Shown: positions 1 through 11,145 of the stretch, in pieces | Layout of the letters: every line of letters starts with the position of its first letter | How positions within the stretch are numbered: position 1 is the stretch's first letter | Translations under genes and position numbers: made by a program | DNA from: Thozetella sp. PMI_491 | Lineage: Eukaryota; Ascomycota; Sordariomycetes; Chaetosphaeriales; Chaetosphaeriaceae | Length of the DNA: 64,000 nucleotides | Direction: 5' to 3' | Assembly (NCBI GenBank): GCA_021432635.1 | Contig: MU270032.1 | Coordinates: forward strand, 930,001 to 994,000 | The notes under the pieces: model-generated | The model's database searches: none | Told to the model about the DNA's origin: nothing | The model's input: only the letters and a program-made list of their open reading frames with translations

Positions 1-246
1 TATCGGCGGCAATCGAATCAATAGGTGGGTGCAGCTTCCGCAAGTCCACGGTCCGCCCACTGCATGAGCACTCGTTATCACATCGCCACTTTCCCAAAAG
101 CCAATCCCAAGCTGCCCAGCTGGAGCTGTATCACTAAGGGGTACCTGCCCCTCTTCCGTTAGACCTACACTTGGGCTTAGTCTAACCTTGGCCCGGACGC
201 AACCTATCTTTTCACTCCCTCTCATTTGGTCATTTGCGCATTCGCG

Positions 247-1575
247 ATGGTCGAAAAAAAACTCCAAGTTCGGCTGCCCGGCGGAAGCATCATAGGGCTC
301 CAGAAGGATGCTGTATTCCATGCTCGTGGGATACGATATGCGGAGGCCAAGAGATTTGAGACTCCCAAGCTCGTGGAATCGTGGGAGCAGCCCATGGATG
401 GCACGGCGCCCGCCTCGATTAGCCCACAGAGGGCATCACGCCTCAACTCCGTGACCGGCGACATTGTCCAGGGCAGGCAGATGGATGAAAACTGCCAGCA
501 CCTCACTATCGCAGCCCCGGTAGACGCAGTCGAAAAGACGGCGAAGTTGCCCGTTCTCGTCTGGTTCCACGGAGGCGCTTGTATTTCCGGCGGGGGGGAC
601 CTCGACTGCTACGCTCCCCTGGCGCTTGCGAAACGAGGGATGGTGGTGGTGACTGTCACGCATCGTCTCGGCATTCTCGGCTTCCTCCCCATGGACGGTG
701 TAGCCCCAGCCAACCTTGGCCTACTAGACACGATTATGGCACTGAGATGGGTACAGAAAAACATAGCAGGAGTGGGAGGGGACCCTAGTCGAGTTACAGC
801 CGGAGGACAGTCTGCCGGGGCCTATTACATCTATTGCATGATGGTTGGCGATGACACCGATGGCCTCTTCCAACGTGCCATCCTTCAGAGCACGCCCTTT
901 GGGTGGCCGACCATGACCCCAGCCATCGCTGATCGACTCTCTCGAACGGCAATAGCTAGCTTCAAGAACAACCCCCGGACCGCCTCCGTCGAAGAGCTGC
1001 TGGATGTGCAAACGCAGGTACTCCTAGAGGGCAAGCGATTAGGTCTGGCAACCAGCTTCTGGCCGTACATTGGTCAGTACCCCGTCCCGGACCTGGCAGA
1101 GACCACTAGGAGGCTCCAGATGGTAGCTGGGAAGTACAGCATTCTTGTCGGCTGGACCCAGGACGAGGGCACCCCTTTTGTGCCAATGATGCAGTGGTAT
1201 CCCACCTGGGTCAAGCTGCCTTTTCTTGGTTCTATTTGGACGCGCGTAATGAACTGGTGGTACTCCCAATCGGCATTTATATGGCCATCTCAACGTTTCC
1301 ACGACCAGTATCGAAGGGCAGGTGGAAGTTCTTCAACCTACTGTTTCCGATGGAGTCCTCCGGGCAGCTCTCTAGGTGCTGCTCACTGCATTGATCTGCC
1401 TTTTCTCTTTGGATCGTGGCATTCGTGGAAAGATGCCCCGATGCTTCGCGGAGCGGATACCCAGGAGGTAATCGAGCGCCTAGGGGAGCAAATACAACGC
1501 CTTTGGCTTGCGTTCGCTTCTGGCGAGGAGTTTTTGTCCCAGAGCTTTAACATCAACGAAAATTTTCAATTCTAG
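247..1575 (+). CDS. Type-B carboxylesterase (COesterase family)
   Basis: Single-exon alpha/beta-hydrolase of 442 residues that should hydrolyse carboxylic esters. The nucleophile elbow GGQSAGA puts the catalytic Ser near residue 189. The acid Glu lies in WTQDEGTPF (about 308) and the His in GAAHCIDLPF (about 381), so the triad is complete. The oxyanion-hole stretch WFHGGA is near 106-111. I use the ATG at 247: the open frame reaches back to 226 but only through a TTG. There is no signal peptide, so the enzyme is probably intracellular. It is slightly shorter than the usual 500-550 residues but ends cleanly. The physiological substrate cannot be read from the sequence. Confidence 0.88.
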   Translation: MVEKKLQVRLPGGSIIGLQKDAVFHARGIRYAEAKRFETPKLVESWEQPMDGTAPASISPQRASRLNSVTGDIVQGRQMDENCQHLTIAAPVDAVEKTAKLPVLVWFHGGACISGGGDLDCYAPLALAKRGMVVVTVTHRLGILGFLPMDGVAPANLGLLDTIMALRWVQKNIAGVGGDPSRVTAGGQSAGAYYIYCMMVGDDTDGLFQRAILQSTPFGWPTMTPAIADRLSRTAIASFKNNPRTASVEELLDVQTQVLLEGKRLGLATSFWPYIGQYPVPDLAETTRRLQMVAGKYSILVGWTQDEGTPFVPMMQWYPTWVKLPFLGSIWTRVMNWWYSQSAFIWPSQRFHDQYRRAGGSSSTYCFRWSPPGSSLGAAHCIDLPFLFGSWHSWKDAPMLRGADTQEVIERLGEQIQRLWLAFASGEEFLSQSFNINENFQF

Positions 1576-2113
1576 CAGCAAAATAGGTCGCCGTCGTCCG
1601 CGATAATCATTCGTATTCGTCATCGTGCTTTTGGCCGCATAAACATTCTGCGTAGGATTCCCTTTAGGATTCTGTTAGGTGTGTCCTGTACCACCTGGGT
1701 AGGATATAAGTGGAACGCGAATATAGAACGGCAGCTTTCATGAAAACTGCCCATTGATTGCCATGCCTTCATAAATTGACACAGAATATAAGTAGCATGG
1801 AAGAGTAGAAATGTGGATGGGACTATGCTTTGCCGATACCAGTGAAGATGCTAAGGTAGACATAGCACTGCCAAATCGGGCCAGTGCTCTTTCAAATCCA
1901 TGTATCGTGGCCCGAGGCTCCTATACCTTCGCTCGGATGGTCAGGTTCACTGTGCCCTTATTTTTATACTAGTGTGGGTGAGGGTACCGAATATCAGCTA
2001 CTGGTAGTAGACATATATAGCGTGGTTTTAACCTAGTAAAACAAGTAAATTTACATGGGTAATAAAGAATGTCTTCCATCGTACATCTACTCCTCATTTA
2101 CACAAGACAGAAT
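1576..2113. other. Convergent intergenic stretch
   Basis: The 3' ends of the esterase and of the membrane protein face each other here. The DNA is AT-rich with many stops and I see no gene or clear repeat in it. Confidence 0.5.
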
Positions 2114-2860
2114 CTATCCTATATTCTGGTTTATCCATATAGCTGAGTCACATTCAGCGTGGTCAGGCTGGAGAGGTAATTCCCCGATTGATGAATTGTA
2201 TGTCGTGGATCCAAAACATTGGCCGGGATTGTTGTTGTTTAGAGTATTAATCCAGCATACCGAACTGCAGACCGACCCTTGCTTCGTGGCGAGCTCAGAC
2301 TTGTTCTCAACGTTGTATGCCGTACATTGGTCGATGCAGTCGCTTAGACTTGCCGTTTTCTTACTCACTACATTGTTGGCCCTACTCTGAAAGGCAACAC
2401 TGCAAAGCTTTCGAAATTGAAACTCAGCTGACCCTAATGATTGATAAATTGTGTTATTGGACGACGGACAGTCTCTATAAAGTGTCTCTGTAGGACCAAT
2501 CTCCACTATCGTGGTGATGGAAACCGGGATTGACGACGTCGGCGTGCCGGAGACCGGATTGCCGAGCGGTGTCGACGTTGACTCCTCGGCGTGTGGGCGT
2601 TGATGCGACGCAAGCACCTGAGTGATGCCTACAGCGATGGCGCCTACTATGGTAAGAGTACTGAGGATCACTGCTGTCCAGAAGACTTTGGAACGAAGCC
2701 CACATATTCGTTCTTTTGTGGCTGTAGCAGTAGGTTTTACTTCACGGCTTTTATTTTCGAGGCCGCTTTGGTAGTGACCAACTGCGATCCGCCCGGGGTA
2801 GAGTGGCTCTGGAGGTACTGGGTTGTAAACGACCTGAAGATCTGAATAGTGACCCGCCAT
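2114..2860 (-). CDS. Single-pass membrane protein with cysteine-rich ectodomain
   Basis: A 248-residue protein of unknown function. It has a proline-rich cytoplasmic N-terminus (VPPEPLYPG near 15-23), then one membrane helix at about 59-83. A Ser/Thr-rich linker follows, then an ectodomain with about ten Cys and several N-glycosylation sequons. This architecture is common among uncharacterised cell-surface proteins of filamentous fungi, some with apple/PAN-like folds. I chose the ATG at 2860: the open frame extends to 3076, but that part starts at TTG and reads unlike protein. No function is assigned. Confidence 0.6.
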   Translation of the reverse strand: MAGHYSDLQVVYNPVPPEPLYPGRIAVGHYQSGLENKSREVKPTATATKERICGLRSKVFWTAVILSTLTIVGAIAVGITQVLASHQRPHAEESTSTPLGNPVSGTPTSSIPVSITTIVEIGPTETLYRDCPSSNNTIYQSLGSAEFQFRKLCSVAFQSRANNVVSKKTASLSDCIDQCTAYNVENKSELATKQGSVCSSVCWINTLNNNNPGQCFGSTTYNSSIGELPLQPDHAECDSAIWINQNIG

Positions 2861-3619
2861 CGCGATGTGTCGTACCGACTTTGTTAGACGAGTGACCGGA
2901 GTATGAAAGGATAGAATGATAGGCGGCAACGGGGATAACCATAACCCAAATACTCCGGCCACTTTCCAAGAGGAAGGCGTATCGCCCAGGCGCCTCTCTC
3001 TCATGATTGGGTCGCTACCACAGCCCTGCATGTTGCCGTTTCGGGTCGCGGAGCAAGAGTCGTTGTAATTGGCCAATATATCGCCCCCAACTCTTCCACT
3101 TCAAATATATGAAACATCATCGCTACTAACACAACTCCATACCCAAATTCAGCTGTCAAGGGAGGGCATGTGAGTACAGAGCAGCGTAGCTGAACCCTTG
3201 AGCCGCATCAAAGTGTGTCATGTGATGCGCAGCAACGTCCTTCGGCAGCCGGAAGGAGTACGTGCCTTCCTCTTACAGTACCTTCTAAATTAAAACACCC
3301 TTAGACATAGCCATATACTATTCGTAGCCGCCGTAAATATATAATATAACTATTAGACTATAATCTGGGTCGCTAAAAGCATAGCTTTAACGGCTTAAAG
3401 AGTATTATTGGATAGGCTATAGCTATAAAAGTAAAAGCAAATTTTGAATAAGATGTACTATTATCACAGCTTTCTCAGAGGAGCTCCAAACCCGTAAAAA
3501 TAGACGTGCAACTCGGTTCTCGCCTTCCCTTCGAGCTCTATGCTCCATCGTCGAATTGATGCGTTACTTCTAGACGGGTCATAGTTGAAATAGATTCTCT
3601 GAACTTATTTACAGAATTT
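2861..3619. other. Intergenic, partly AT-rich
   Basis: Upstream region of the membrane-protein gene. Bases 3290-3480 are strongly AT-rich with TATA/TAAT runs, as seen in old mutated repeats, but no element can be named. Confidence 0.4.
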
Positions 3620-5151
3620 TTATTCCGTGAATACCGATGCCGCCAGAGGTGGCAGTACCCTCAACTTGGCTAGATCTCTTAGCGTATGGAAAGCTGCCTC
3701 GTAAGAATCTACAGTACCATGGAATCCCATCCTCCGAGACTTCCGCATGCTGAGGGAAAGAGCCCATCCACTGATAATTGCGGAATCGCTCATGGCAAAG
3801 ATCTGCGCTCGCTTTGCTGCGTCCTTGAATGGCTCTAGAAGCAGCCCGTGTTTCTCCTTGAGCTCCTTCCACGCTGCTTGTACTTCTTGACCCTCAGACC
3901 ATTCAAGTAAGCTGAAGGACGTTCTTGTCACGCCCTGTGGGCCATAGCTATGGAGCAAGTCAGCGCCAGGAATTAGGATGCGGATACGGATGCCTCTGCG
4001 ACAAAGCTTGCATACTTACCCTCGTGGCGTCTTCTCCCACCTAGACTCGGCGATCCTGTACTTGCTCGGATCATCCTCGGGCGGAGCCCACGAAGTCGCG
4101 TACCACTGGGCGAGAGAAGGCCAGAATCTCCCCCAGGTGAACGGCAGCCCGTCCTGGACGTTGAAAGCCTCATTACCGACCGCAGGGTTGAGGACTGCCC
4201 ATTCTTCAAGGTAGGCGTTCAACATGGCGGTACTTTGGCAGAATTCTCTGTCCCAGGCAACGTAGTCCCCAGCGAACTGGACAGGTCGCTTCAAATAGGC
4301 CTGGATCGAAACGTAGACGCCGATGCCAACCATGTGGTTGAGCAAGTTGTCCCGGACGGCACCGATAATGTAAGATGGCCGTACTACATTCCACTGGGTG
4401 CCGGTCTCAGAGCAGAACTCAATCAAGTGATCCTCTTGAGGGTAGTAGAAATTACTCTCGAGCAAAATCCGGGGATCGCTCTCAAAAGATGGATTGGTCG
4501 CCGCCGATGTGGAAGCCATAGTGCTTGGCTCCGGTTTGCAAGAGAAATCGTGTCGGTACCAGGCCGGCTATCTTCAGGGCTCCGAGGAAATTGGAAACAA
4601 GATTGCCTGTTGCAAAGCTATGAGTGGACAACTTGAGCATTGCGCCGATTCAGATGAAGCACTCACCATTGACCTTGGCCAACTCATCGGCCTCGGACCA
4701 CATGCCCAAGACACCTCCTTTTCGGGCAGGCTGCATGTAAGAGAAGAAGAAAATGTGGTCTCTGTGGAAGCACATTATTAGATTGCTCGTTGTTCAAGTC
4801 TCGCTCAGATGTATACGATTCAGAAGCTCACACTTTCTCGACAGTGCTTTTCAACGTCTTCGCCAGTGTCGTCGGATCTGCGAGGAAGTCGGCTTCCACA
4901 TGATGAATTCGGTCTCGGCCCGGGCCAAGCTCCTTCAAAAAGTAGTCGGGAACGGGGCGTCGTGAGAGCGTATAGATCTTTGACCAACGCTCAGGAGCAG
5001 CGGTGAGAACTTTCAGCATATGATATCCCGAGATACCCGTAGCGCCCGTCACAATCGCAGTGAGATTTTTGTATTCGGGTGAATCTGTAGGATAGGCAGG
5101 CAAGCCATGAAAGATGCCTTCTGACCGCACGAGTTCCGTAGTTCCTGCCAT
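3620..5151 (-). pseudogene. PRISE-type (progesterone 5-beta-reductase/iridoid synthase-like) NAD(P)H reductase, frameshifted
   Basis: Reconstructed exons on the minus strand are 4832-5151, 4667-4760, 4020-4606 and 3620-3947. The introns are 71, 60 and 72 bp with good GT..AG borders. Exon 1 has the Rossmann signature GATGISG. Exon 3 holds the family's catalytic Lys (GAKHYG) and Tyr (NFYYPQED) segments and the VRPSYIIG block. The family reduces enones or 1,4-unsaturated carbonyls with NADPH. Between HIGG and TNPSFESDPR (about 4495-4505) the frame shifts by one base with no possible intron, so the gene as given cannot make the full enzyme. This is a decayed gene or a one-base sequence error; every other part aligns well with the family. 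Confidence 0.75.
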
Positions 5152-6078
5152 GATTCTCGGCTGAAATAACCTTCTTCGCACGACGTGCAGAGACACAGAT
5201 GGGGATAAAGGGGGAGTTTGATCGAGTCTTCACAACCGCGCAGGAATCGTCCCATAATGCTTATATCCCATGCCTTGACACCCCGAGGCTAGCTAGATAT
5301 AATCAGGGCCTCGAAAAGTAACCAGCGGAATGATTGCGCCGGAGCTCCACTCAAGGGTGGTTCTTCCCGAGTCATGGGGTTGCTAAGCTTGGGGTGATTC
5401 TCCGCGATCCCCGCATTTCCCCGGAACTTCCGGGCTATTGAAGAAATAGTCGGCTGGGTTCTTGAGACATCAATTGTCGATTGGGTCGGGCGCTGCAACG
5501 GTGCCAGCAGTGGGGATCGGTGCGCGGCCACAACACTCCGAGACCACCCTGACATGGATATCCTCGCGCCTCGTTAACACTGGTGGCAAAGCCTGGTCTC
5601 TGTAGGTACCTTCTCACATAGCCTTCTCTATAGCGAGAGATTACAGGATCTCTAGGGAAATATATGTTTTGTTAGGCTTCAATATAATTGGCAATTATTT
5701 GGACTCCCGCCACCCGCCAAAGCATGCATCTCGGCAGCAGCCAATATAGAATGTCTTAGCTAGAAATGCCTTGCTTCTCGTAGATCCCTAATTCGGGAAA
5801 ACTTGTTGTTTTCAAGGACTCTTAGAAACTTCAGAAAGCTCAATCTTAATTCGCTAGCATCTTCCAGATAACCTGTGGCTTTCATGGGGAGGACTCGGCG
5901 CGGGAAATGCAGAAATATTCTAGTATAAGGGAACCCAGATTCCCTTCCTTCCTAACGAACTACGATTACACCTCTCATATTTCTCCGTAGTGTACCGAAT
6001 GCAGGCTTTTTGTCATGTCGAGTTCATGCTATGTGCTTGTTAGATCAAATTCTTCGCAGGATGACTGGCCATCTGGAC
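5152..6078. other. Intergenic region upstream of the reductase
   Basis: Lies between the reductase start and the aldehyde dehydrogenase stop, both on the minus strand, so it should hold the reductase promoter. No open frame here looks coding. Confidence 0.45.
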
Positions 6079-7649
6079 TCACTTGATCAATACGGTCTTG
6101 GGCTCCGTGTACGCGCGAAGAACCTCGGAACTGAACTCCCGCCCGAGGCCAGATTGCTTCTTGCCTCCGAAGGGCGCTGCAATGTTCATCTACTGTGCGT
6201 TAGCACACATTTTCGAGAAGGGGAAACGGCGTTACATACCACACTAACGCAGTTGACGCCGACAACGCCCGAGTCAAGCTTGGCAGAGACCCTAAGAGCC
6301 CGGGTTATGTCCCGTGTAAACACGCCAGCCATGAGACCAAACTCGGTATCGTTGGCCCTCTCGATGACCTCCTCTTCCGTTTCAAATGTGTTGATCACGG
6401 AAACGGGTCCAAAGATCTCCTCATGCAAGATTTGCGCATCGGGACGCGGATCGACAAAGACTGTCGGCTGAATAAAGTAACCAGTCTGGCCCAGCGTCTC
6501 GCCGCCAACAACCAGCTTGGCTTCGGTCTTGCCGCGCTCGATCATCTTCTGCACACGTTCATAGGCCAGTTTATCGACAAGCGGCCCGTATGCGGTCTCC
6601 TGGTCGGCGGGATCCCCCATCTTCTCGGCAGCTGCTTTCATCCTCTTGCTGTATTCTTCGATGAATTTATCGGCAATGGAATTTTGAACGTAGACCCGAG
6701 AAGCAGCGACGCATACCTGACCGGACCGGGCCATGATTGCGTTGACGGTCCACGTCAGAGCATTGTCGAGATTTGCGTCTTCAAAGACCACTGCCGGGCT
6801 CTTCCCACCCAGCTCGAGCGTCACGCGCTTCAGGTTGCTCTTAGCAGCCGCAATCTGGATCTTTTTCCCAGTTGCAACACTCCCCGTGAAGCTAATTTTG
6901 CGAATGCGCATGTGGCTGGCGAGCAGTTCGCCGGTTGCCCCGGCTCCGGTAAGAATTTGCACGACACCATCAGGAATGCCCGCCAGCTTGAACAAAGGTC
7001 CTATTGCGAGCGTGCCCAGGGGTGTCTTCTCTGACGGCTTTACCACGATTGTATTTCCGGTCGCGAGAGCTGGGCCGACCTTGAAGAATAGAGTGGCGAC
7101 AGGGGCATTGAAGGGACATACGGCGGCACAGACACTGCTCGATCGATCAGCAACCGTCCTTTCCTCCGCGTGTATAGGACAATTGGAGTCTTACCCAATA
7201 GGCTCGTGGCGGACCAGTTTGATGAAACCATCATCGTCCGGGGTGTACTGCCCGGTCTGTTTGTCGGTCCACCCGGCGAAATACCGTAAGCCATCGATGA
7301 TATATGTTTTCTCGCGGGTGGGAATTATAGAAACTGGGTTTCCACTGGTGAGTGAATCTAATTTGAGGATATCCTCCAGGTGATCCTCCAAAAGGTCGGC
7401 CAGCTTGTTCAGACACTGGCCACGATGCGCATTGGTGTATCCGTTCCATTCGCCATGGAAAGCAGCCTCCGCGGCTTTGACAGCTGCATCAACATCCTTG
7501 GCGGTCGCCACGGGTACCTTGTCCGACACAAGGGTGCCGTCTTTGGGATTATGCACGGAGAACACCTCGTCGGTACTGGGCTTCACATAGTCGCCGCTGA
7601 TATAGAACTTGGTCAGGTCCTCGGGACTCGGAATCTTGAAGCCACTCAT
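6079..7649 (-). CDS. Aldehyde dehydrogenase (NAD(P)+)
   Basis: Three exons, 7195-7649, 6240-7134 and 6079-6189, with introns of 60 and 50 bp, give 486 residues, normal for the family. It oxidises an aldehyde to the acid with NAD(P)+. Visible sites are the oxyanion Asn in PFNAP (about 161), the cofactor loop FTGSVATG (about 234-241), the general base Glu in LELGGKSP (about 259), the catalytic Cys in SGQVCVA (about 293) and EEIFGPV. The C-terminal exon carries the usual [14 protein letters not shown]. No break is seen, unlike the reductase and transporter on either side. No targeting signal, so cytosolic. The substrate is not evident. Confidence 0.9.
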
Positions 7650-8215
7650 CTTTCATGCCACTTCTGCGAGGACCTCTTTAGTGATAACCAGAGGTTTGGC
7701 TTGTAATCCGGCCTAGAAGTGTATGAACTTGCGACATAAGGGTGTACGCACGCTTCGGCATGTGTATCTAAGAATGTTACTACTTTAAGTGAGCTGGTTG
7801 AGGTGAGGTAATCCATGCGGGGTAGCTTTCGAGGCGTGGAGTGCTCGGGAACTTACCACCGCAACACCGCAGCACCTTCGGGGCCAGAGGAAAGTGAGCC
7901 GCCAAAATCGCCCTAAGTTGGTGGGGCTAGGCACTTCGGGCTGTAGCGGCCGATGTACCACAACTGGATGGAAAGTGCAGGCAATCAAAGGCATTCGAGT
8001 AGCGTTACTGTTCAGGGGTAGAGCATCATAATGATTACAAATGACAAGATCTTTCGAGGCTATAACACAACTAGTCAATCCTAACCTTTTGATTTCAGAC
8101 CCAAGAACCTGTGCTGTATTGCATGATGATGATGGCGGCAGTTGTGCCGTCTGGGATGTTGCCCTCCAAGCTATGCCAGTGAGGCAGGCTAGGTGTCCGC
8201 TCCCCGATTAGCCTC
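7650..8215. other. Intergenic region upstream of aldehyde dehydrogenase
   Basis: Should contain the aldehyde dehydrogenase promoter. I see no coding frame or repeat. Confidence 0.4.
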
Positions 8216-9265
8216 TCACGTGCCATTCCCGGCCTTCGCCTCTACATGGTCGAATGTTCCTCTTCCTTCCTTCTCGAGCTCAATACGCTTGTCCAGCGCT
8301 GCTTTCTGCTCATCCGTGAGACCTGTGATGTAGATGGCGACCTCGTCGCCGAACTTTTCTCCTATCTCTTCCACCGACAAGCCCGTCGTCTCTGGGCATA
8401 TATAGTAGACGATTGACGTATTAATAACAGTGAGGACGATGAAGAGAAGGTATTACTTCCAGCCCACCTGCGCAAACGCCGTCGGGGCAGCTTCTAGATA
8501 CACAATTGTACTAGGAATAGAATGGAGATGCCAAATCCCAACTCTTTCGATCGAATGTGGGTTGGGAATATCTCAGCACAAAAGACGTAGCTGGTTGCAT
8601 CTAGGCAGCAGCCGTAGCTTTACCGTCGAAGCCATCAGCAGAGATATGTAGTGTACCCTGAAGGGTGTCACTTACAACGCAACGAATAGAAACATGAAGA
8701 ACACTCCAGCACGTAGACCCGCGGCATTGGTTGTGCCGGTGTATTCAGCGGTCATAGCAGCCAAACGGCATGTACTCACCAAGCAGCCGGTCATGCCGGT
8801 CACTAGACACGCAATGACTACTCAGCAAAGAAAGACGCGGAGCCTATTCGGGGAGAAGCACTCACGTAGAAGTATTCTCCTGCCAACTCGATCAATTAGA
8901 AGAGAGTTGATATAATTACCGGAGGTAGCTATTGTAACGTAGGCTGCGGCGAGAATCAGGGAAAGCGTGGTGCTAAGCCCAAGCCCCTGATAGAGCAACA
9001 CGCTATAATCTGCTCACAGATTTGCGGATTAGTTGAAGGGAGACTATGATAGGGTTAAAGCAGCGTACTATAGATGACTAGAATGCCGGTAGATTATGTC
9101 CCGAACATTACGAAGAAGGCGCAGAGCATCCGTTTCCGATAGGACGTTTTGGTGAAAAGTGTCAAGGCAGTTTCTTCTACTGAAACAGCTTGATCCGGAG
9201 GACTTGCATCCTCATTTGGTAGAATTCTTCCTTAGCGAAAGTTGCGGCAGCTGAATGGTCGGGAC
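8216..9265 (-). pseudogene. MFS sugar transporter remnant (C-terminal half)
   Basis: Minus-strand pieces match the second half of fungal sugar:H+ symporters. In order they are AKEEFYQMR (end of the central loop), TSYRKRMLCAFFVMFG, a helix block with SLLIDRVGRR, the GWK..Y..FIVLTVINT helix, and the hallmark PETTGLSVEEIGEKFGDEV, ending with stop at 8216. Two in-frame stops are seen: one after the FVMFGT block, where family members usually have Gln, and one TAA at 8453-8455 after GWK. The amino-terminal six helices are missing upstream of about 9265. It is therefore a dead 5'-truncated host gene. Confidence 0.75.
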
Positions 9266-9433
9266 AGTTCGTGTAGGTGGAAACACTGGTTTCAGTTCGC
9301 TCGAAGGATCCATTACCAATTAAAAGAAAAACAAACACTATTATTGTTTGGTAAGCGTACGAGATCTCGTAAAGCAATAAAGCAAACAAACTGTGTAAAT
9401 CCGTATCGTGTATTAGTATCTATCTTATGTATG

Positions 9434-9516
9434 TCGTTCCTAAGAGCCAACAAGCTCAGGAACGACTTTTACATGCTCCCATTGATCACGTAAGAAGAAT
9501 CCACGTGATCAATGGG
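9434..9516. repeat. Two adjacent inverted repeats (hairpin-forming)
   Basis: A perfect 14-bp inverted repeat (9478-9491 with 9503-9516, CCCATTGATCACGT and its complement, 11-bp loop) sits 12 bp after a second hairpin. That one is 9434-9441 with 9458-9465 (TCGTTCCT/AGGAACGA), with inner GAGC/GCTC pairing. The block lies just where the transporter remnant is cut off, so it may be the debris of an inserted element, but no family can be named. Confidence 0.6.
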
Positions 9517-9672
9517 ATCCTAATACTACAGATCCTCCACAGCTCGCCAGCGCTGCGAACAGCTATTCCAACAATTATAGATAATATCCTATATAATATT
9601 TAGCTTCTAAGGGCTTATCTGTGGAAGCCCACAAAACCCATGATCTCATTGGCGAGTGAGTCGCGTAGTTTC

Positions 9673-10676
9673 TCACTCAAAGAACGGCTTAGCCTGCCGC
9701 AGCTCCTCTGCAACAACTTTATCGTGCCCGAAGATCAACTTCGCGTCAAACAACCTCTGGAGGCGCTTTACCATATTTAAGCTGCGAATCCATGCTGTGT
9801 GGTCCCTCGCTAGCCATCCATGGGGGTGCTTGAGATCGTAGTTCTCAGAAATATGGAATTGATCAGTGGTCCAGATGAAGGTGCCGTCCTTCTCCAGGTT
9901 AACCTGCATGATCACAAGTCCAGGTGTGTGTCCCGGAGAATGATGTAGCGTGATGCCCTGGAAGATATCTAGGTGGTCCTCGTCGAAGGTCTCCCACTTC
10001 AAACGCTCAAGTTCCATATAATGAGCCATGTAGACGCCGAGATCCGCGCCGGTCGCAACGGCCCAGCAGGCATGCTTGAATTCCTCCTCATGGACATATA
10101 TGGGAACGTCGGTGCCAACGAAATGCTCAAGCCCACCGGCATGATCCAGGTGTAAGTGGCCGATGATGACAGCTTTGACATCCTTGATATCATTCCCAGT
10201 CGCCTTAATCGCGGCCGGCAGCTTTTGGGCCTCGCTGTATTCCACCCTGGGAAACACGTCCGTGAGAGGCGCCCCCCAGTTCTGTGGGAAGGTTAGAAAG
10301 CTAATAGAGGCTCAAGTCAAGGGGTTACGAGTGACCTACAACCTCAAGGTCTTCTGCACATCCGGTTTCGAAGAGAATGAGACCGGCCGTGGGATGTTCT
10401 ATTAGACAAGCCAAAACGATGAGATCACGTCGCTTGGGCTTCGGATTTGGATCGCTGAGGGAGGAGGTATTCCCGCCTCGTAGAAGCCTAGACAGCCCGT
10501 TGTTGGTGAACTTCGCCCATGCGTGTATACACAGGAGTCTTATAAGATGCTCACCAGCCTTCATCCGCTTGAAGTGTGCCCAGGTCCAGCAGGTGCATTT
10601 TGGTGCCAGGAGGACACTTGAAAGCGGGCACAGAGGCCCTTGCCAGCTGAGGGCACAACAGTTCTTGCGCAACCAT
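9673..10676 (-). CDS. Metallo-beta-lactamase-fold hydrolase, lactonase-like
   Basis: Exons 10555-10676, 10340-10487 and 9673-10281 with introns of 67 and 58 bp give 292 residues. The zinc-binding HxHxDH motif is HLHLDH at about 132-137. It is followed by HSPGHTPG and a C-terminal FGHD, the arrangement of N-acyl-homoserine-lactonase-like and related lactone hydrolases. The N-terminal MHLLDLGTLQADEGW / LLRGGNT segment is also typical and is restored only by the first intron. The ATG at 10676 is in frame; a second at MHLLDL is possible. All metal ligands are present, so it looks functional. It probably opens a lactone or ester produced in the surrounding catabolic block. Confidence 0.85.
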
Positions 10677-11145
10677 GGTAATGCCCGTATCTAGGATCCG
10701 CCTTGCTAGGACAAAACTCTGCTAGAGTCCACTGTATTTAGACGGAGATATATCAGCCTTGGGAGGGTTTTCGGTCTCCGGGAGCACAAAAAAGGTTCCA
10801 CGGACTTTATGAGCCATTTTAAAGCCACGGCCCAGCGGCGATGGCCATCTTTCGGTGGATCCAGGGCATTTTGCTTTTCCCTTTCATGGTCCAAGACCAG
10901 ACTAGCTGGCGGCGTCCACCCCACAAACCGTGTAGCTTCTCCACCGGCCTCGGATCCAACTCACCGACGGTCCCCAACACGCGCCAAGCTGCATTCACTT
11001 AAACCCCTTCTACTTATTGACAAGTCTCCAGACCTCTGTTTTGCTCTTGCCTTTTTTAACTATACCAAATGCTTGTCACTAAATTAAGGGACAGTAGCTT
11101 CTGACGTATCTGTCTCTCTCTCTCTTCCTCTACGCGAGATTCGTC
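10677..11145. promoter_or_regulatory. Divergent promoter region, lactonase / alcohol dehydrogenase
   Basis: The lactonase (minus) and the alcohol dehydrogenase (plus) start on either side of these 469 bp. A CT-rich run at 11109-11130 precedes the alcohol dehydrogenase ATG, as is common in fungal 5' leaders. I see no definite operator. Confidence 0.4.

Noticed and set aside
9266-9650. Possible solo LTR (an ATTCCAACA-like end near 9567)
   Set aside because: No matching TGTTGGAAT-like beginning, no target duplication and no internal element found; not enough to name an element.
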